Assembly (NCBI RefSeq): GCF_035013165.1
Contig: NZ_JAYGJQ010000002.1
Location: forward strand, 1,302,001-1,366,000
Origin: Bacteriovorax sp. PP10
Lineage (GTDB): Bacteria > Bdellovibrionota > Bacteriovoracia > Bacteriovoracales > Bacteriovoracaceae
Direction: 5' to 3'
Length of the DNA stretch: 64,000 nucleotides
This document shows positions 27,227 through 35,328 of this stretch, piece after piece (positions within the stretch are counted from its first letter, which is position 1; every line of letters begins with the position of its first letter). A program made the translations under genes and the position numbers. The notes below the pieces were generated by a model. It was not told where the DNA came from. It ran no database searches and was given only the letters and a program-made list of their open reading frames with translations.

Positions 27227-28042
27227 ATGAAATCATTATTTCTCTCTCTTTTGTTTATATGTACAGCAGGCCATGCTCAGTCGGGACCTCAATCAAAACT
27301 TATTACACCAGAACAATTGAAGGCCATTGAAGAGCAAGTCGATCGTGAACTTCTATCAAACAAACTTGATAACAAAAAAAAGCTAATCGCCAACTTACTT
27401 GCAGGAAGAGAATTTTATCAATACCGCTTTTTTGATAAATCTAAAAAGTATTATCAATCTGCTAAGACCATTGAAGTTAGAGAAAATAAAAGTGAAGCCT
27501 ATATTAATTTAATGGCCATCGCTCTTTTATCAAAAGATAAAAAAGAATTGCAGACCGCTTATGCGGAAGCTGTTCAATATTTTAAAATGAATCCTGATTA
27601 TTCTTCTGAGAGCACTCAGTATTATCTGCAGGCCATTGAAGGGCATTTAACTGGTAAAAGTAAAGAAGCCGTTAAGGGGTTCTATGGACAATTTGTCAGT
27701 GAGGCCAATTTGATTGAATTGGTGAAGAGCAAGCAATATGCTGAAGCTTTAAGTAAACTAAACCCTGAGAGAATGGGCGGCCCTGATAATACAAATCTAG
27801 AAACTATCATTTATGACTTACTCAATGTAAAACTCAATAAGACGAAAGTTCTTGCGTGTAATGAGGAGTATAAAAAGTACCCGAATGCTTACACCTATAG
27901 CATTCTCATTTGCGGCCTATTAAACGATTACGTGAATACATCAAAATTTAATCCTGAAAGACTTAAGCGTGCTGAAAAGTATTTTACTGAAGAAGCTCCT
28001 GATAAGTCCTACATGCTGGAACTTGTAAAGGAGATGAAATAA
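27227..28042 (+). CDS. Secreted helical protein, TPR-like, unknown function
   Basis: 271 aa. Signal peptide with cleavage near GHA-QS. The mature part is helical, with paired amphipathic helices such as YYQSAKTIEVRENKSEAYINL that resemble tetratricopeptide repeats, so a protein-interaction role in the periplasm is plausible. Its TAA overlaps the ATG of the next lipoprotein (AATAATG), so the two are co-translated and may act together. Family not recognised. Confidence 0.75.
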   Translation: MKSLFLSLLFICTAGHAQSGPQSKLITPEQLKAIEEQVDRELLSNKLDNKKKLIANLLAGREFYQYRFFDKSKKYYQSAKTIEVRENKSEAYINLMAIALLSKDKKELQTAYAEAVQYFKMNPDYSSESTQYYLQAIEGHLTGKSKEAVKGFYGQFVSEANLIELVKSKQYAEALSKLNPERMGGPDNTNLETIIYDLLNVKLNKTKVLACNEEYKKYPNAYTYSILICGLLNDYVNTSKFNPERLKRAEKYFTEEAPDKSYMLELVKEMK

Positions 28043-29235
28043 TGAATAGAAATCTTCTTCTGATCGCAATGCTTTTACTTTTTTCTGCTTGTGAATCACA
28101 GTTGGGAACGACGATCACTGGGGCATTTTCAAATATTGTTTCGGGAAAATTTACTTCGTCATCAAGTGGTGATGAAGCTTATAGCGAAATGAAAAGTAAA
28201 ATGCATTCAAAAGAGTCTTTCGAATCAGTAACTCCTACATGTGTTCCTGTGAGAAGTATTGATCCTATTTTAAGTACGAATACCAAAAATATGTCTCAAA
28301 TTAAAGATAAGCTTTGTTCATGTTCTCCATGGGGAACATGTGATGCGAAGTCTTGTAGTTGTGAAAAATTATGCCCTAATGACTTTAGTATTTTTAAACC
28401 TGTAAAAGAGCTGGATGCACCGGAAGATACGTTATCTTTTACTAATTACAATAATAAGTTTTCAAGCGGGCTGACTTATAAGGGCTACTGTTGGGGGATT
28501 TCACTTCTTACTCAGCGATTTAATCGCATGGCCTCTTTCTCGCCAAAAAAATCCAAACAATTTACAACTGCTGGTCAGGATTCTAACAGAATCAGATTTT
28601 ATAAAGGCATCATTAATCGCATAAATAATAATGAAGTCGTAGATATTCCAGGATTTGCCAACTTAAAAGAATTTTCTGAGGACCCGGAAGTAAAAGATCT
28701 TTTAGAAGATTCAGTTAAAGATCTTTGGTCGGAAAATGCCATGAGCTCACAGGGACTAGCAATGGTCGCAAGTGCTAAAACACCAGAAAAAGATGAACTT
28801 AATAAAATGTATGATGATATTGAATTTAGATTAAAAAATAATTTATCTCCATCCATCGTTTACAATCTTAGTGATGATAGAACAGACGCTCACGTTTTAC
28901 TGGTAAGTGCTTCAGGAGTCAGGGCCGAAACAGGAGAGCGCTATTTATGTTTAAGAGACAATACATTTGTAGCGTCTATGAGCCAAAACTGTAATCTCAA
29001 AATGATTATCAAAAAAGATGGAACTCTCGTCCGTGAAATGGGCGATAATAAGTTGATAGACCCTAAAACTAAATTACCAGTGATCCCTCTAAAAGTAGGG
29101 AAGGTTGCGCTTGCTCATTCTGAAAATACAAACACAATGGAGCAAATCAGCAACCTTCGCGACAAATGTAGAAATGATAAGAACTGTAATGCCTCTGGAA
29201 ATGACGTCAATAAAATTATTAAAGGGCGACATTAA
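28042..29235 (+). CDS. Lipoprotein, possible papain-like cysteine peptidase
   Basis: 397 aa. A lipoprotein signal ends at FSAC. An N-terminal cysteine-rich stretch (CSCSPWGTC, SCSCEKLC) is followed by YKGYCWGISLLTQRF, with Cys150 at the start of a helix, and by DAHVLLVSASGV with His284 in a strand. That spacing and context resemble the catalytic Cys and His of papain-like folds, but no clear third residue was found, so the peptidase call is an inference. It is translationally coupled to the upstream TPR-like secreted protein. Convergent with the superoxide dismutase gene. Confidence 0.7.
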   Translation: MNRNLLLIAMLLLFSACESQLGTTITGAFSNIVSGKFTSSSSGDEAYSEMKSKMHSKESFESVTPTCVPVRSIDPILSTNTKNMSQIKDKLCSCSPWGTCDAKSCSCEKLCPNDFSIFKPVKELDAPEDTLSFTNYNNKFSSGLTYKGYCWGISLLTQRFNRMASFSPKKSKQFTTAGQDSNRIRFYKGIINRINNNEVVDIPGFANLKEFSEDPEVKDLLEDSVKDLWSENAMSSQGLAMVASAKTPEKDELNKMYDDIEFRLKNNLSPSIVYNLSDDRTDAHVLLVSASGVRAETGERYLCLRDNTFVASMSQNCNLKMIIKKDGTLVREMGDNKLIDPKTKLPVIPLKVGKVALAHSENTNTMEQISNLRDKCRNDKNCNASGNDVNKIIKGRH

Positions 29236-29239
29236 TTTT

Positions 29240-29818
29240 TTATTTTAAATTTTTATTTACGAAATCCCAGTTTGCTAACGCCCAAAATCCATTGATAAAT
29301 TTAGGACGCTCATTTCTATAGTCAATGTAGTAAGCGTGCTCCCACACATCAACTGTTAAAAGAGGAGTGGCACCCGTTGTAAGCGGAGTCTGAGCATTGC
29401 TTGTATTAACGATAGCAAGTTTCCCATCTTTATTTTTTACAAGCCAAGTCCATCCAGCACCAAAATTTGCGACTGCTGATTTTGTGAACTCTTCTTTAAA
29501 CTTTTCAAAGCTTCCCCATTCTTTAGTGATTGCTTCTAGAGCAGCACCAGTGGCCTCTCCGCCGCCTTTAGGGCTTAGTGAGTTCCAGAAGAATGTATGG
29601 TTCCAGATCTGAGCAGAGTTATTAAAAATCGGCCCTTCAGAGCTTAGGATGATTTCTTCAAGAGACATATTTTCATGTTTTGTTCCCTTGATGAGATTGT
29701 TTAAATTATTAACGTAAGCATTATGGTGTTTACCGTGGTGGTACTCTAGAGTTTCTTGTGACATATGTGGGACAAGAGCGTCTTTTGCGAATGGTAATTC
29801 TGGTAGTGTAAAAGTCAT
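29240..29818 (-). CDS. sodB: Superoxide dismutase, Fe type
   Basis: 192 aa. Converts superoxide to O2 and H2O2. Metal ligands are visible: His27 in EYHHGKHHNAYV, His74 in NSAQIWNHTFFWN, and Asp and His in DVWEHAYY. Gln70 two residues before WNH and overall length point to the iron rather than the manganese form. No signal peptide, so cytoplasmic. Upstream it shares a 113-bp divergent region with an XRE-cupin regulator that contains an inverted repeat. Confidence 0.95.
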   Translation of the reverse strand: MTFTLPELPFAKDALVPHMSQETLEYHHGKHHNAYVNNLNNLIKGTKHENMSLEEIILSSEGPIFNNSAQIWNHTFFWNSLSPKGGGEATGAALEAITKEWGSFEKFKEEFTKSAVANFGAGWTWLVKNKDGKLAIVNTSNAQTPLTTGATPLLTVDVWEHAYYIDYRNERPKFINGFWALANWDFVNKNLK

Positions 29819-29861
29819 TGATTTCTCCTTGTGAACTTTGGTTAGCTCTAAGGTAACTGAT

Positions 29862-29885
29862 CAATTGAATGCTTTCACTCAATTG
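29862..29885. promoter_or_regulatory. Inverted repeat between sodB and the XRE-cupin regulator
   Basis: Arms CAATTGA and TCAATTG separated by ten bases, placed 44 bp before the sodB start and 47 bp before the regulator start. A natural candidate for the operator of the XRE-cupin protein (autoregulation, perhaps sodB control). Inference from position and symmetry only. Confidence 0.45.
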
Positions 29886-29931
29886 TTAAATTATTAGATC
29901 TTTGCTAAGATAATAACAAGGAAGATATTAT

Positions 29932-30504
29932 ATGGACAAAGAGTTTGAGATACTTTCGCATAATCTGGCACATAATTTAATGGAGTTAAGGCAACGACGC
30001 GGACTCACGCAAGAAGCACTTGCGAAGTTAGTAGGATTGCCCAGGTCAACTATTGCCAATCTTGAATCAGGATTAGGTAATCCTTCATTAACCAATCTCG
30101 CAAGACTTTCATCAGCTTTGCACATTCCTATTGATAATCTTCTAACTCCTCAAGAAGTTGTCTGTAAATTTATTCCTGCATCTGAAATTCCTGTTCAGGT
30201 AAGAAGTCAGGGGGCCGTGCAAATTTATAAACTTCTGCCCGACTCACTTCCTAATATGGAAATTGACCGTATTGAAATCGAACCAGATGCACAAATGAAA
30301 GGGACACCTCATTCATCGGGAACGAAAGAATACTTTCATTGCATTCAAGGTGAGATGATGGTGAATGTTTTAGGGAATTCGTACGTGGTCAAAAAAGGGG
30401 ATGTTTTAGCATTTCCAGGTGAGGCCAATCACAGTTATATCAATAAAGGCAGATCAAATGCGATAGGAATGAGCATCGTAGTGCTCAATCCTATCAGCGT
30501 ATAA
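29932..30504 (+). CDS. XRE-family transcriptional regulator with C-terminal cupin domain
   Basis: 190 aa. Residues about 10-65 are a helix-turn-helix of the XRE type (LRQRRGLTQEALAKLVGLPR, STIANLESGLGNPS). Residues about 105-188 form a cupin with HSSGTKEYFHCIQGEM and KGDVLAFPGEANHSY, which usually binds a small ligand or metal. AAGGAAG lies before the ATG. Such proteins regulate amino-acid, polyamine or stress genes; the ligand here is unknown. Divergent from sodB across a candidate operator. Confidence 0.9.
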   Translation: MDKEFEILSHNLAHNLMELRQRRGLTQEALAKLVGLPRSTIANLESGLGNPSLTNLARLSSALHIPIDNLLTPQEVVCKFIPASEIPVQVRSQGAVQIYKLLPDSLPNMEIDRIEIEPDAQMKGTPHSSGTKEYFHCIQGEMMVNVLGNSYVVKKGDVLAFPGEANHSYINKGRSNAIGMSIVVLNPISV

Positions 30505-30508
30505 AAAA

Positions 30509-30925
30509 TTATTTAATGAATCTATCAATAGACCATCTTCCAGCTCCACGAGCAAGGAAGACTAAAGAGATCACCAGATAGATTAGACCAAGCTCTTTCA
30601 CATTAACTGGGTCAGCAGCATGTGCTCCAAACACTGCAACTAACATTGTAAAAGCAATTACAAATGCACTTGGGCGAGTTAAGAAACCAACGGCAAGGAA
30701 AACTCCTCCTACTAATTCAGCAAGACCCGCAAGCCATGCAAATAAAGAGGGAGCAGGGAAACCAAGGCCTGTCACTCCAGCGATTAAATCTGCACTTGGT
30801 GGAACTTTTCCGCTACCATGAAGGACTGCCAGTAAAAGACCCGCGACAACTCTTAGAGCTGTTATTGTTGCTTCGTTGAAAAGTGAATTTTCTTGAGTTG
30901 TTTTAAACATTAGCTTCTTAATCAC
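30509..30925 (-). CDS. DoxX-family membrane protein
   Basis: 138 aa, GTG start supported by AGGAG six bases upstream. Four hydrophobic helices with the family pattern ALRVVAGLLLAVLHGSGKV, LAGLAELVGGVFLAVGF and VFGAHAADPV. DoxX proteins are inner-membrane proteins linked to redox stress and respiratory quinones; some associate with superoxide dismutase systems, which fits sodB 0.7 kb away. A perfect FNR consensus palindrome lies 30 bp upstream of the start. Confidence 0.85.
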   Translation of the reverse strand: MIKKLMFKTTQENSLFNEATITALRVVAGLLLAVLHGSGKVPPSADLIAGVTGLGFPAPSLFAWLAGLAELVGGVFLAVGFLTRPSAFVIAFTMLVAVFGAHAADPVNVKELGLIYLVISLVFLARGAGRWSIDRFIK

Positions 30926-30954
30926 TGATGACTCCTGTGGGGGGTGAATTTTTT

Positions 30955-30968
30955 TTGATCAATATCAA
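30955..30968. promoter_or_regulatory. FNR-consensus binding site
   Basis: TTGAT-CAAT-ATCAA, a perfect match to the FNR/ANR consensus, with one more symmetric base on each side. Its centre is 64 bases from the arsC-like ATG; placing it at -41.5 puts the start site near 31003 with TAATAA as -10 region, the arrangement of an FNR-activated promoter. For doxX the site sits 30 bp upstream of the start and would more likely repress. Confidence 0.8.
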
Positions 30969-31025
30969 AGAATTTTTGATAAAATAATTTAGTAATAAGG
31001 TTAACTTGATTTCAGGAAATAAGAA

Positions 31026-31376
31026 ATGCAAAAAGCTCTACTCATTCACAATCCACGTTGTTCAAAATCAAGAGGCGCAAAAGAAATTTTAGAAGAGCGT
31101 GGTATCGAATTTGATACTATTGATTATGTAAAAGATGGACTTAAAGAAAAATTACTTTCACACCTGCCAAAGCTTTTAGGAATTCCTTACGAGCAAATGG
31201 TGCGTAGTAAAGATGAAACTTATAAAGACTTGAAGCTTGCGGATAAAAAATTATCAAATAAAGAGTGGATTAAAGTGTTAATGGAAAATCCTATTTTACT
31301 TGAAAGACCTATCTTTATTAATGGCGATAGGGCCGTGATCGGAAGACCCCCGGAACTTGTGCTCGATCTTATTTAG
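31026..31376 (+). CDS. ArsC/Spx-like thioredoxin-fold reductase
   Basis: 116 aa. The glutaredoxin-type ArsC pattern is clear: nucleophile Cys12 in IHNPRCSKSRGAKEIL, then FDTIDYVKDGL, LGIPYEQMVRSKDETYKDL and the RPIFINGDRAVIGRPPE end. The family includes glutathione-dependent arsenate reductases and relatives with other redox roles. No other ars gene is nearby. The perfect FNR site upstream suggests induction when oxygen is low. Confidence 0.88.
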   Translation: MQKALLIHNPRCSKSRGAKEILEERGIEFDTIDYVKDGLKEKLLSHLPKLLGIPYEQMVRSKDETYKDLKLADKKLSNKEWIKVLMENPILLERPIFINGDRAVIGRPPELVLDLI

Positions 31377-31537
31377 CTGGTGCCACTCTAGCACTGGGGC
31401 CATTACTACATTCTGAGATTAATTTTTTGTTTACATTATTCCATTCACTTGACGCGTTTAAAAACTCAAAAATGAATGGCATACCAATTGCGTATGATAC
31501 TCCTGCCAAAACTAAAAAGTAGTCAAAGGGGGACGAA

Positions 31538-32887
31538 ATGGTATCAAAAGCACACATGCTGCTTGCGATTTTAATAATGTCATTATTAAACATCGCTGGA
31601 GCAGAAACATCAAAGTCATTTAAGTTCGAAAATCAAAGAGAAGAAATTTTTGATTTAGAAAACTGGTTAAAAGAAACTCGTTACAAAACAGAAACTCAGG
31701 ATGCTACTTGCTATCGTCAAGAGCCTTATATTGAAAATGTGTGTAGAGATGTGACTCGTTACCGTCAACAATGCCGTACAGAACCAGGACGTCAGGACTG
31801 TCGTACAGTCTACGATCAAGTTTGTCGTACTGAAAATAGTTATGAAAATGAATGCCACTATGAAAGAGGACCACAAAGCTGCCGCGTAGTTGTTCGTTAC
31901 AGACAAGAGTGCTCGCAAACTGGTGGAGGACAACAATGTCGTACAGAACCAGGAAGAGTTGAGTGTCACCGCGCTCCAAATGGAGAGAATAAGTGTGAAA
32001 AAATTCCACCAAGAGAAGTGTGTTCAGGTACTCCAAGTAGACAAGAATGCAGACAAGTTCCTTACGAAGAAAGAGAGTGTTCAGATGGACCTTCTCGTCA
32101 GGTATGCAACCAGGTAAACCGTCCACACCAAGTGTGTGAGAGCCGTCCTCGTCAACAGTGTGAGTGGATTCCAGCTCAACAGGTTTGTGAGCAAGTTCCT
32201 TACTCAGTTAATGAATGTAAAGATGAAACTCTTTATAACCAAATACCATATGCATGTAAAAAAGATGTTCAAGTTCCATACGTAGTAACACTAAGAACTC
32301 ACCAGGCAAACGTTCAGGTTCTTTTTGATGCTAAATCAGCTGATGCTGCTTCAACTTTTAGAGTTGGATTAAGCGAAAATGGTGAAATGGAAATCGTAGG
32401 TAAAGAAGAAGCAGGAAGTAATGCAGTTGCTTTCGTAAAAAGAGATGTGAAGAATGCCCTTCAAGGTGACATCAACACAATCAAAGCTATCTACAAAGTT
32501 GCTCTATATAATAAAGCAGATCTTTTCAGCGTAAGCTCAAAAGGAATTACAAATGTAGACCTGAATAAACGTTCACTATCATTTGTAGTTAACGGAAAAT
32601 TCGATAAAGCAAGATCAACACTTGCAGTAAGCATTGCTAAAAAAGATGAGTCGAAGTTTAACAAAGTTTTAAAACCAGCTCAGTTCACAGCGAAGTTTGA
32701 TGGAACAGTGACAAGAGTAGATGTAGATCTGGAAAGCCTAGGAGCGCCAAAATTAGGTGGACTATTCAATAAGACTCACACTGTAAGCTTAAAGTTAAAA
32801 ATGGATTATAGCGACGTTGGCGACCTTCTCCTTCCAAAGTTAGGAGAGTTATCGACATCGACAACTGTTGAAGCAGAGGTAGATTAA
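31538..32887 (+). CDS. Secreted cysteine/arginine-rich repeat protein
   Basis: 449 aa; GGGGGA lies four bases before the ATG and the signal peptide ends near AGA-ET. Residues about 50-245 contain 20 cysteines spaced 6-20 residues apart in loose repeats rich in Arg, Gln, Glu and Pro (QQCRTEPGR occurs twice, also VCEQVPY and ECRQVPYE). This even number suggests ten disulfides in an extended surface or extracellular domain. Residues about 250-449 are cysteine-free and beta-strand-like. Family not recognised. It likely depends on the DsbA-like system. The repeats create long open frames on the opposite strand, which I treat as artefacts. Confidence 0.8.
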   Translation: MVSKAHMLLAILIMSLLNIAGAETSKSFKFENQREEIFDLENWLKETRYKTETQDATCYRQEPYIENVCRDVTRYRQQCRTEPGRQDCRTVYDQVCRTENSYENECHYERGPQSCRVVVRYRQECSQTGGGQQCRTEPGRVECHRAPNGENKCEKIPPREVCSGTPSRQECRQVPYEERECSDGPSRQVCNQVNRPHQVCESRPRQQCEWIPAQQVCEQVPYSVNECKDETLYNQIPYACKKDVQVPYVVTLRTHQANVQVLFDAKSADAASTFRVGLSENGEMEIVGKEEAGSNAVAFVKRDVKNALQGDINTIKAIYKVALYNKADLFSVSSKGITNVDLNKRSLSFVVNGKFDKARSTLAVSIAKKDESKFNKVLKPAQFTAKFDGTVTRVDVDLESLGAPKLGGLFNKTHTVSLKLKMDYSDVGDLLLPKLGELSTSTTVEAEVD

Positions 32888-32936
32888 TTACCCCCGGGCC
32901 GAAAGGTCTCGTGATGTCAGTAATGACCAAAAAGAA

Positions 32937-32961
32937 GGGCCGCTGTAAAGCGGCCCTTTTT
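32937..32961. terminator. Bidirectional intrinsic terminator
   Basis: Stem GGGCCGCT / AGCGGCCC with loop GTAA, followed by TTTTT on the plus strand and, read on the minus strand, by TTCTTTTT. It serves the cysteine-rich protein gene and the convergent HzsA-like gene. Confidence 0.9.
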
Positions 32962-35251
32962 ATTTTAAATTTTTCCAGTTCTTAATAAGATTTCGAAGAG
33001 CTTCTGGTTTGTTGATTGGTTCCGGAAGATTATTATGTGTAACAGAGTTAATTCCATGGCAGCTGGCACAGGTTCTAATCTCTCCTGGAGCAAAACTAAC
33101 CCAGACCCGCTCTCTTACTACTGCTTTCCCATCAGGATCAACCAGCTGCCAGCTTAAGGCCCTTCCGGCCGGAACAAAAGCGGCCATGGAACCATCGAGA
33201 CCTAATTCAACATTTCCTTTATCAGTATAAAATTTTTCAATATCAGGATGAGTTAAAGTATTTCTTACGGGACGAGAATAAACTCTGCGTCCGGATTGTT
33301 TTAAATAGCTTCTGGTTAGTTCACCTTGAAAAAATTGCAGCTTTGAAATGTCATAAATTTTTCCACCGGTAGGAACGTTTTGTGTCCCGCCTGGAATGCG
33401 TAAATTAAAAGGCTGACTAACATCAGCGCGGTCTCTCATGGTGACATTTCTTGAAACAATCAAAGCGAGTTTTTTCTCCATCATCCATTTTTTTAATTCC
33501 TGCTCATCGACACCTTCTTCATCCAGTACTGATTTCTCAATAGGATTAGTCGCCATCATCTTAGCAATTGGACGCGGACGTGGACGAAGCTCGACCGCAT
33601 CAACTTCATTTAAAGGCCCTAAGTACTCTTTTGGTTTTTCGGCATCAGTCCACCAGCGGATGTGTTTAACGATTCCACCCGTAAAAGGCGCACCGGCAAT
33701 CATGTCTGCACCAAGAGGGTTAGGTATTAATTTTTTTAATTGGAAGATGTATCTGGGTCTAGTGGTTCCAGGGTCTATTGAATCGTCTTCATTCAAACGA
33801 TACTCCGGAGTGTGGCTCACCAGAATTGTTCGATCAGTTAATCTGAGTGGATTTCTATAATGACCAGTCATGCTTGGAAGTTTTTCTGTCGTGCGATCCG
33901 GATAATAATCAAGAGTTGGATTGGTATAATCTGTCATCACAACTGTCTCTGGATTTTTTCCAGGAGGAAGATTGAACTCAACAATTCTTCCAGCAGTCTC
34001 ACGCCCAAACTCCATGGCATAAGTTCCCATATAAGTTCCAGGATTATCGATATCTTCTTTTAACTGGAAGATTCCGGCATTGCCTGCAAAAGTTTCACGC
34101 ATTTTTATATTGGCACTATACAGGGGAAGGCGATCAGTTAAGTTAGGGTCATCTAAAAAAACCGGCGGCATATAAGATCCACCGAACTCATGACGGCCGA
34201 CGTGATTCATTGTTTCTTCTTCGGAGCCATCTTCATTAATCTGCCAGACAAAAAACTGGTTTAAGTTATTGATGGATTCATTGGGATCTTTAGTTGGATC
34301 TTTGATTGATCTTGCTTCAGGAAACAATTCATAGAGCACGCCATTTTTATCTGCAATGAGTTTTCCATTTTCATCAAACTCGGGGAAGCTCGTTTGTTTT
34401 GCATCAGGATTTTCATTTGGAAAATCAAAGGCCTTATATTTACCGTTATCATAGCGATCAGCATCGGCCTGCTGGTCACGTTTTAAGTGATCCCATTTAG
34501 TAAAAAGAATTCTTCCAAAACTATCGACATATAAATCAAATGACCCGCTTGGTGCATGTTGAATCATCGAGACCTTTTTAGCATTAAGGTCAATCTTCCA
34601 GATTCCCGTATTGGTAGGAGTTGACTCATACTCATCGAGTTGAGGGTAGGTGTGTTTCATGTCGTATAACGGAGCATCTGAAACAAAAAAGATATCGTCG
34701 TTAGCGCCGTAGACCGGTGAGAAGTTATTATACTTTGAAGACTGATAAGGAATTTTTCTAATCGTCACGACATCGTTTTCACCAAGCCCGAAGGCCTCAT
34801 AAATTTGCCAGCGCCTTTCAGCTGCTCTATCAAAGCGCTCTTTGGGGCCACCGACGAGCATAGAAAAAATAACTTTATTTCCACTCCAGTGGACAGTAGG
34901 CTGCCTGACCGCAATAGGCTTTTTTCCTTCCTGTATGCCGCTACTCTTAACTCCGTATCCTGCAGATTCTGTAAGATTTTTTAAAGCGCCACTTGGGTAA
35001 CGGATATATAAATCGCCTCCGGGGATAGAGTCGACAATGGATGTACCATGATTACCAAAAGCATTTAACTGTCCTTGCATGCTGACCACTGGAACTGTGG
35101 TGACAAAGACAATAGGGTTGCTGGTAATGATGATGGGATAAATGACGTTACCAATTTTGGGGCCGGTAGTTTCAGAGCTGTCGGGTCCACTACAAGCTGT
35201 GAAAATTATGAAAATAAAAAACCATGAATGTGTTATCATTTTGTGTATCAT
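32960..35251 (-). CDS. HzsA-like lipoprotein with C-terminal heme c motif
   Basis: 763 aa from the ATG at 35251; a GTG at 35281 is also in frame and neither has a good ribosome site. The leader ends in IFTAC, a lipobox-like site. The segments FVTTVPV, LNAFGNHGTSIVDSIPGGDL, LYIRYPSGALKNLT and IAVRQPTVHWSGNKVIFSM match the hydrazine-synthase-alpha-related family of beta-propeller/middle-domain proteins. Near the C-terminus CASCHG is a CxxCH heme c site. This is a putative periplasmic or surface cytochrome. Only the fold family is shared; nothing here indicates anammox. Function unknown. Confidence 0.75.
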   Translation of the reverse strand: MIHKMITHSWFFIFIIFTACSGPDSSETTGPKIGNVIYPIIITSNPIVFVTTVPVVSMQGQLNAFGNHGTSIVDSIPGGDLYIRYPSGALKNLTESAGYGVKSSGIQEGKKPIAVRQPTVHWSGNKVIFSMLVGGPKERFDRAAERRWQIYEAFGLGENDVVTIRKIPYQSSKYNNFSPVYGANDDIFFVSDAPLYDMKHTYPQLDEYESTPTNTGIWKIDLNAKKVSMIQHAPSGSFDLYVDSFGRILFTKWDHLKRDQQADADRYDNGKYKAFDFPNENPDAKQTSFPEFDENGKLIADKNGVLYELFPEARSIKDPTKDPNESINNLNQFFVWQINEDGSEEETMNHVGRHEFGGSYMPPVFLDDPNLTDRLPLYSANIKMRETFAGNAGIFQLKEDIDNPGTYMGTYAMEFGRETAGRIVEFNLPPGKNPETVVMTDYTNPTLDYYPDRTTEKLPSMTGHYRNPLRLTDRTILVSHTPEYRLNEDDSIDPGTTRPRYIFQLKKLIPNPLGADMIAGAPFTGGIVKHIRWWTDAEKPKEYLGPLNEVDAVELRPRPRPIAKMMATNPIEKSVLDEEGVDEQELKKWMMEKKLALIVSRNVTMRDRADVSQPFNLRIPGGTQNVPTGGKIYDISKLQFFQGELTRSYLKQSGRRVYSRPVRNTLTHPDIEKFYTDKGNVELGLDGSMAAFVPAGRALSWQLVDPDGKAVVRERVWVSFAPGEIRTCASCHGINSVTHNNLPEPINKPEALRNLIKNWKNLK

Positions 35252-35328
35252 GCAATGTTTTTTATAGAGGAACTCCTTCACGATGAAAAGGCAGGATGCG
35301 TGGCAGAATATATTTAGAAAGGATACTA

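Noticed and set aside
31369-31593. 74-codon minus-strand frame between the arsC-like and Cys-rich genes
   Set aside because: The end of the translation looks somewhat protein-like (AGVSYAIGMPFIFEFL), but no start has a ribosome site and the upstream part overlaps the start of the Cys-rich gene. Left undecided, not annotated.
31667-32126. Long open frames on the minus strand across the cysteine-rich gene
   Set aside because: They are the complement of Cys/Arg/Gln repeats and lack ribosome sites; the plus-strand frame has a signal peptide and good start.
32891-32930. Possible structured RNA (GGGCC-GAAA-GGTCT) between the Cys-rich gene and its terminator
   Set aside because: Short stem with several G-U pairs; no match to a riboswitch class I know.
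33438-33860. 140-codon plus-strand frame inside the HzsA-like gene
   Set aside because: Low-complexity Ser-rich translation, no ribosome site, opposite a clear family member.
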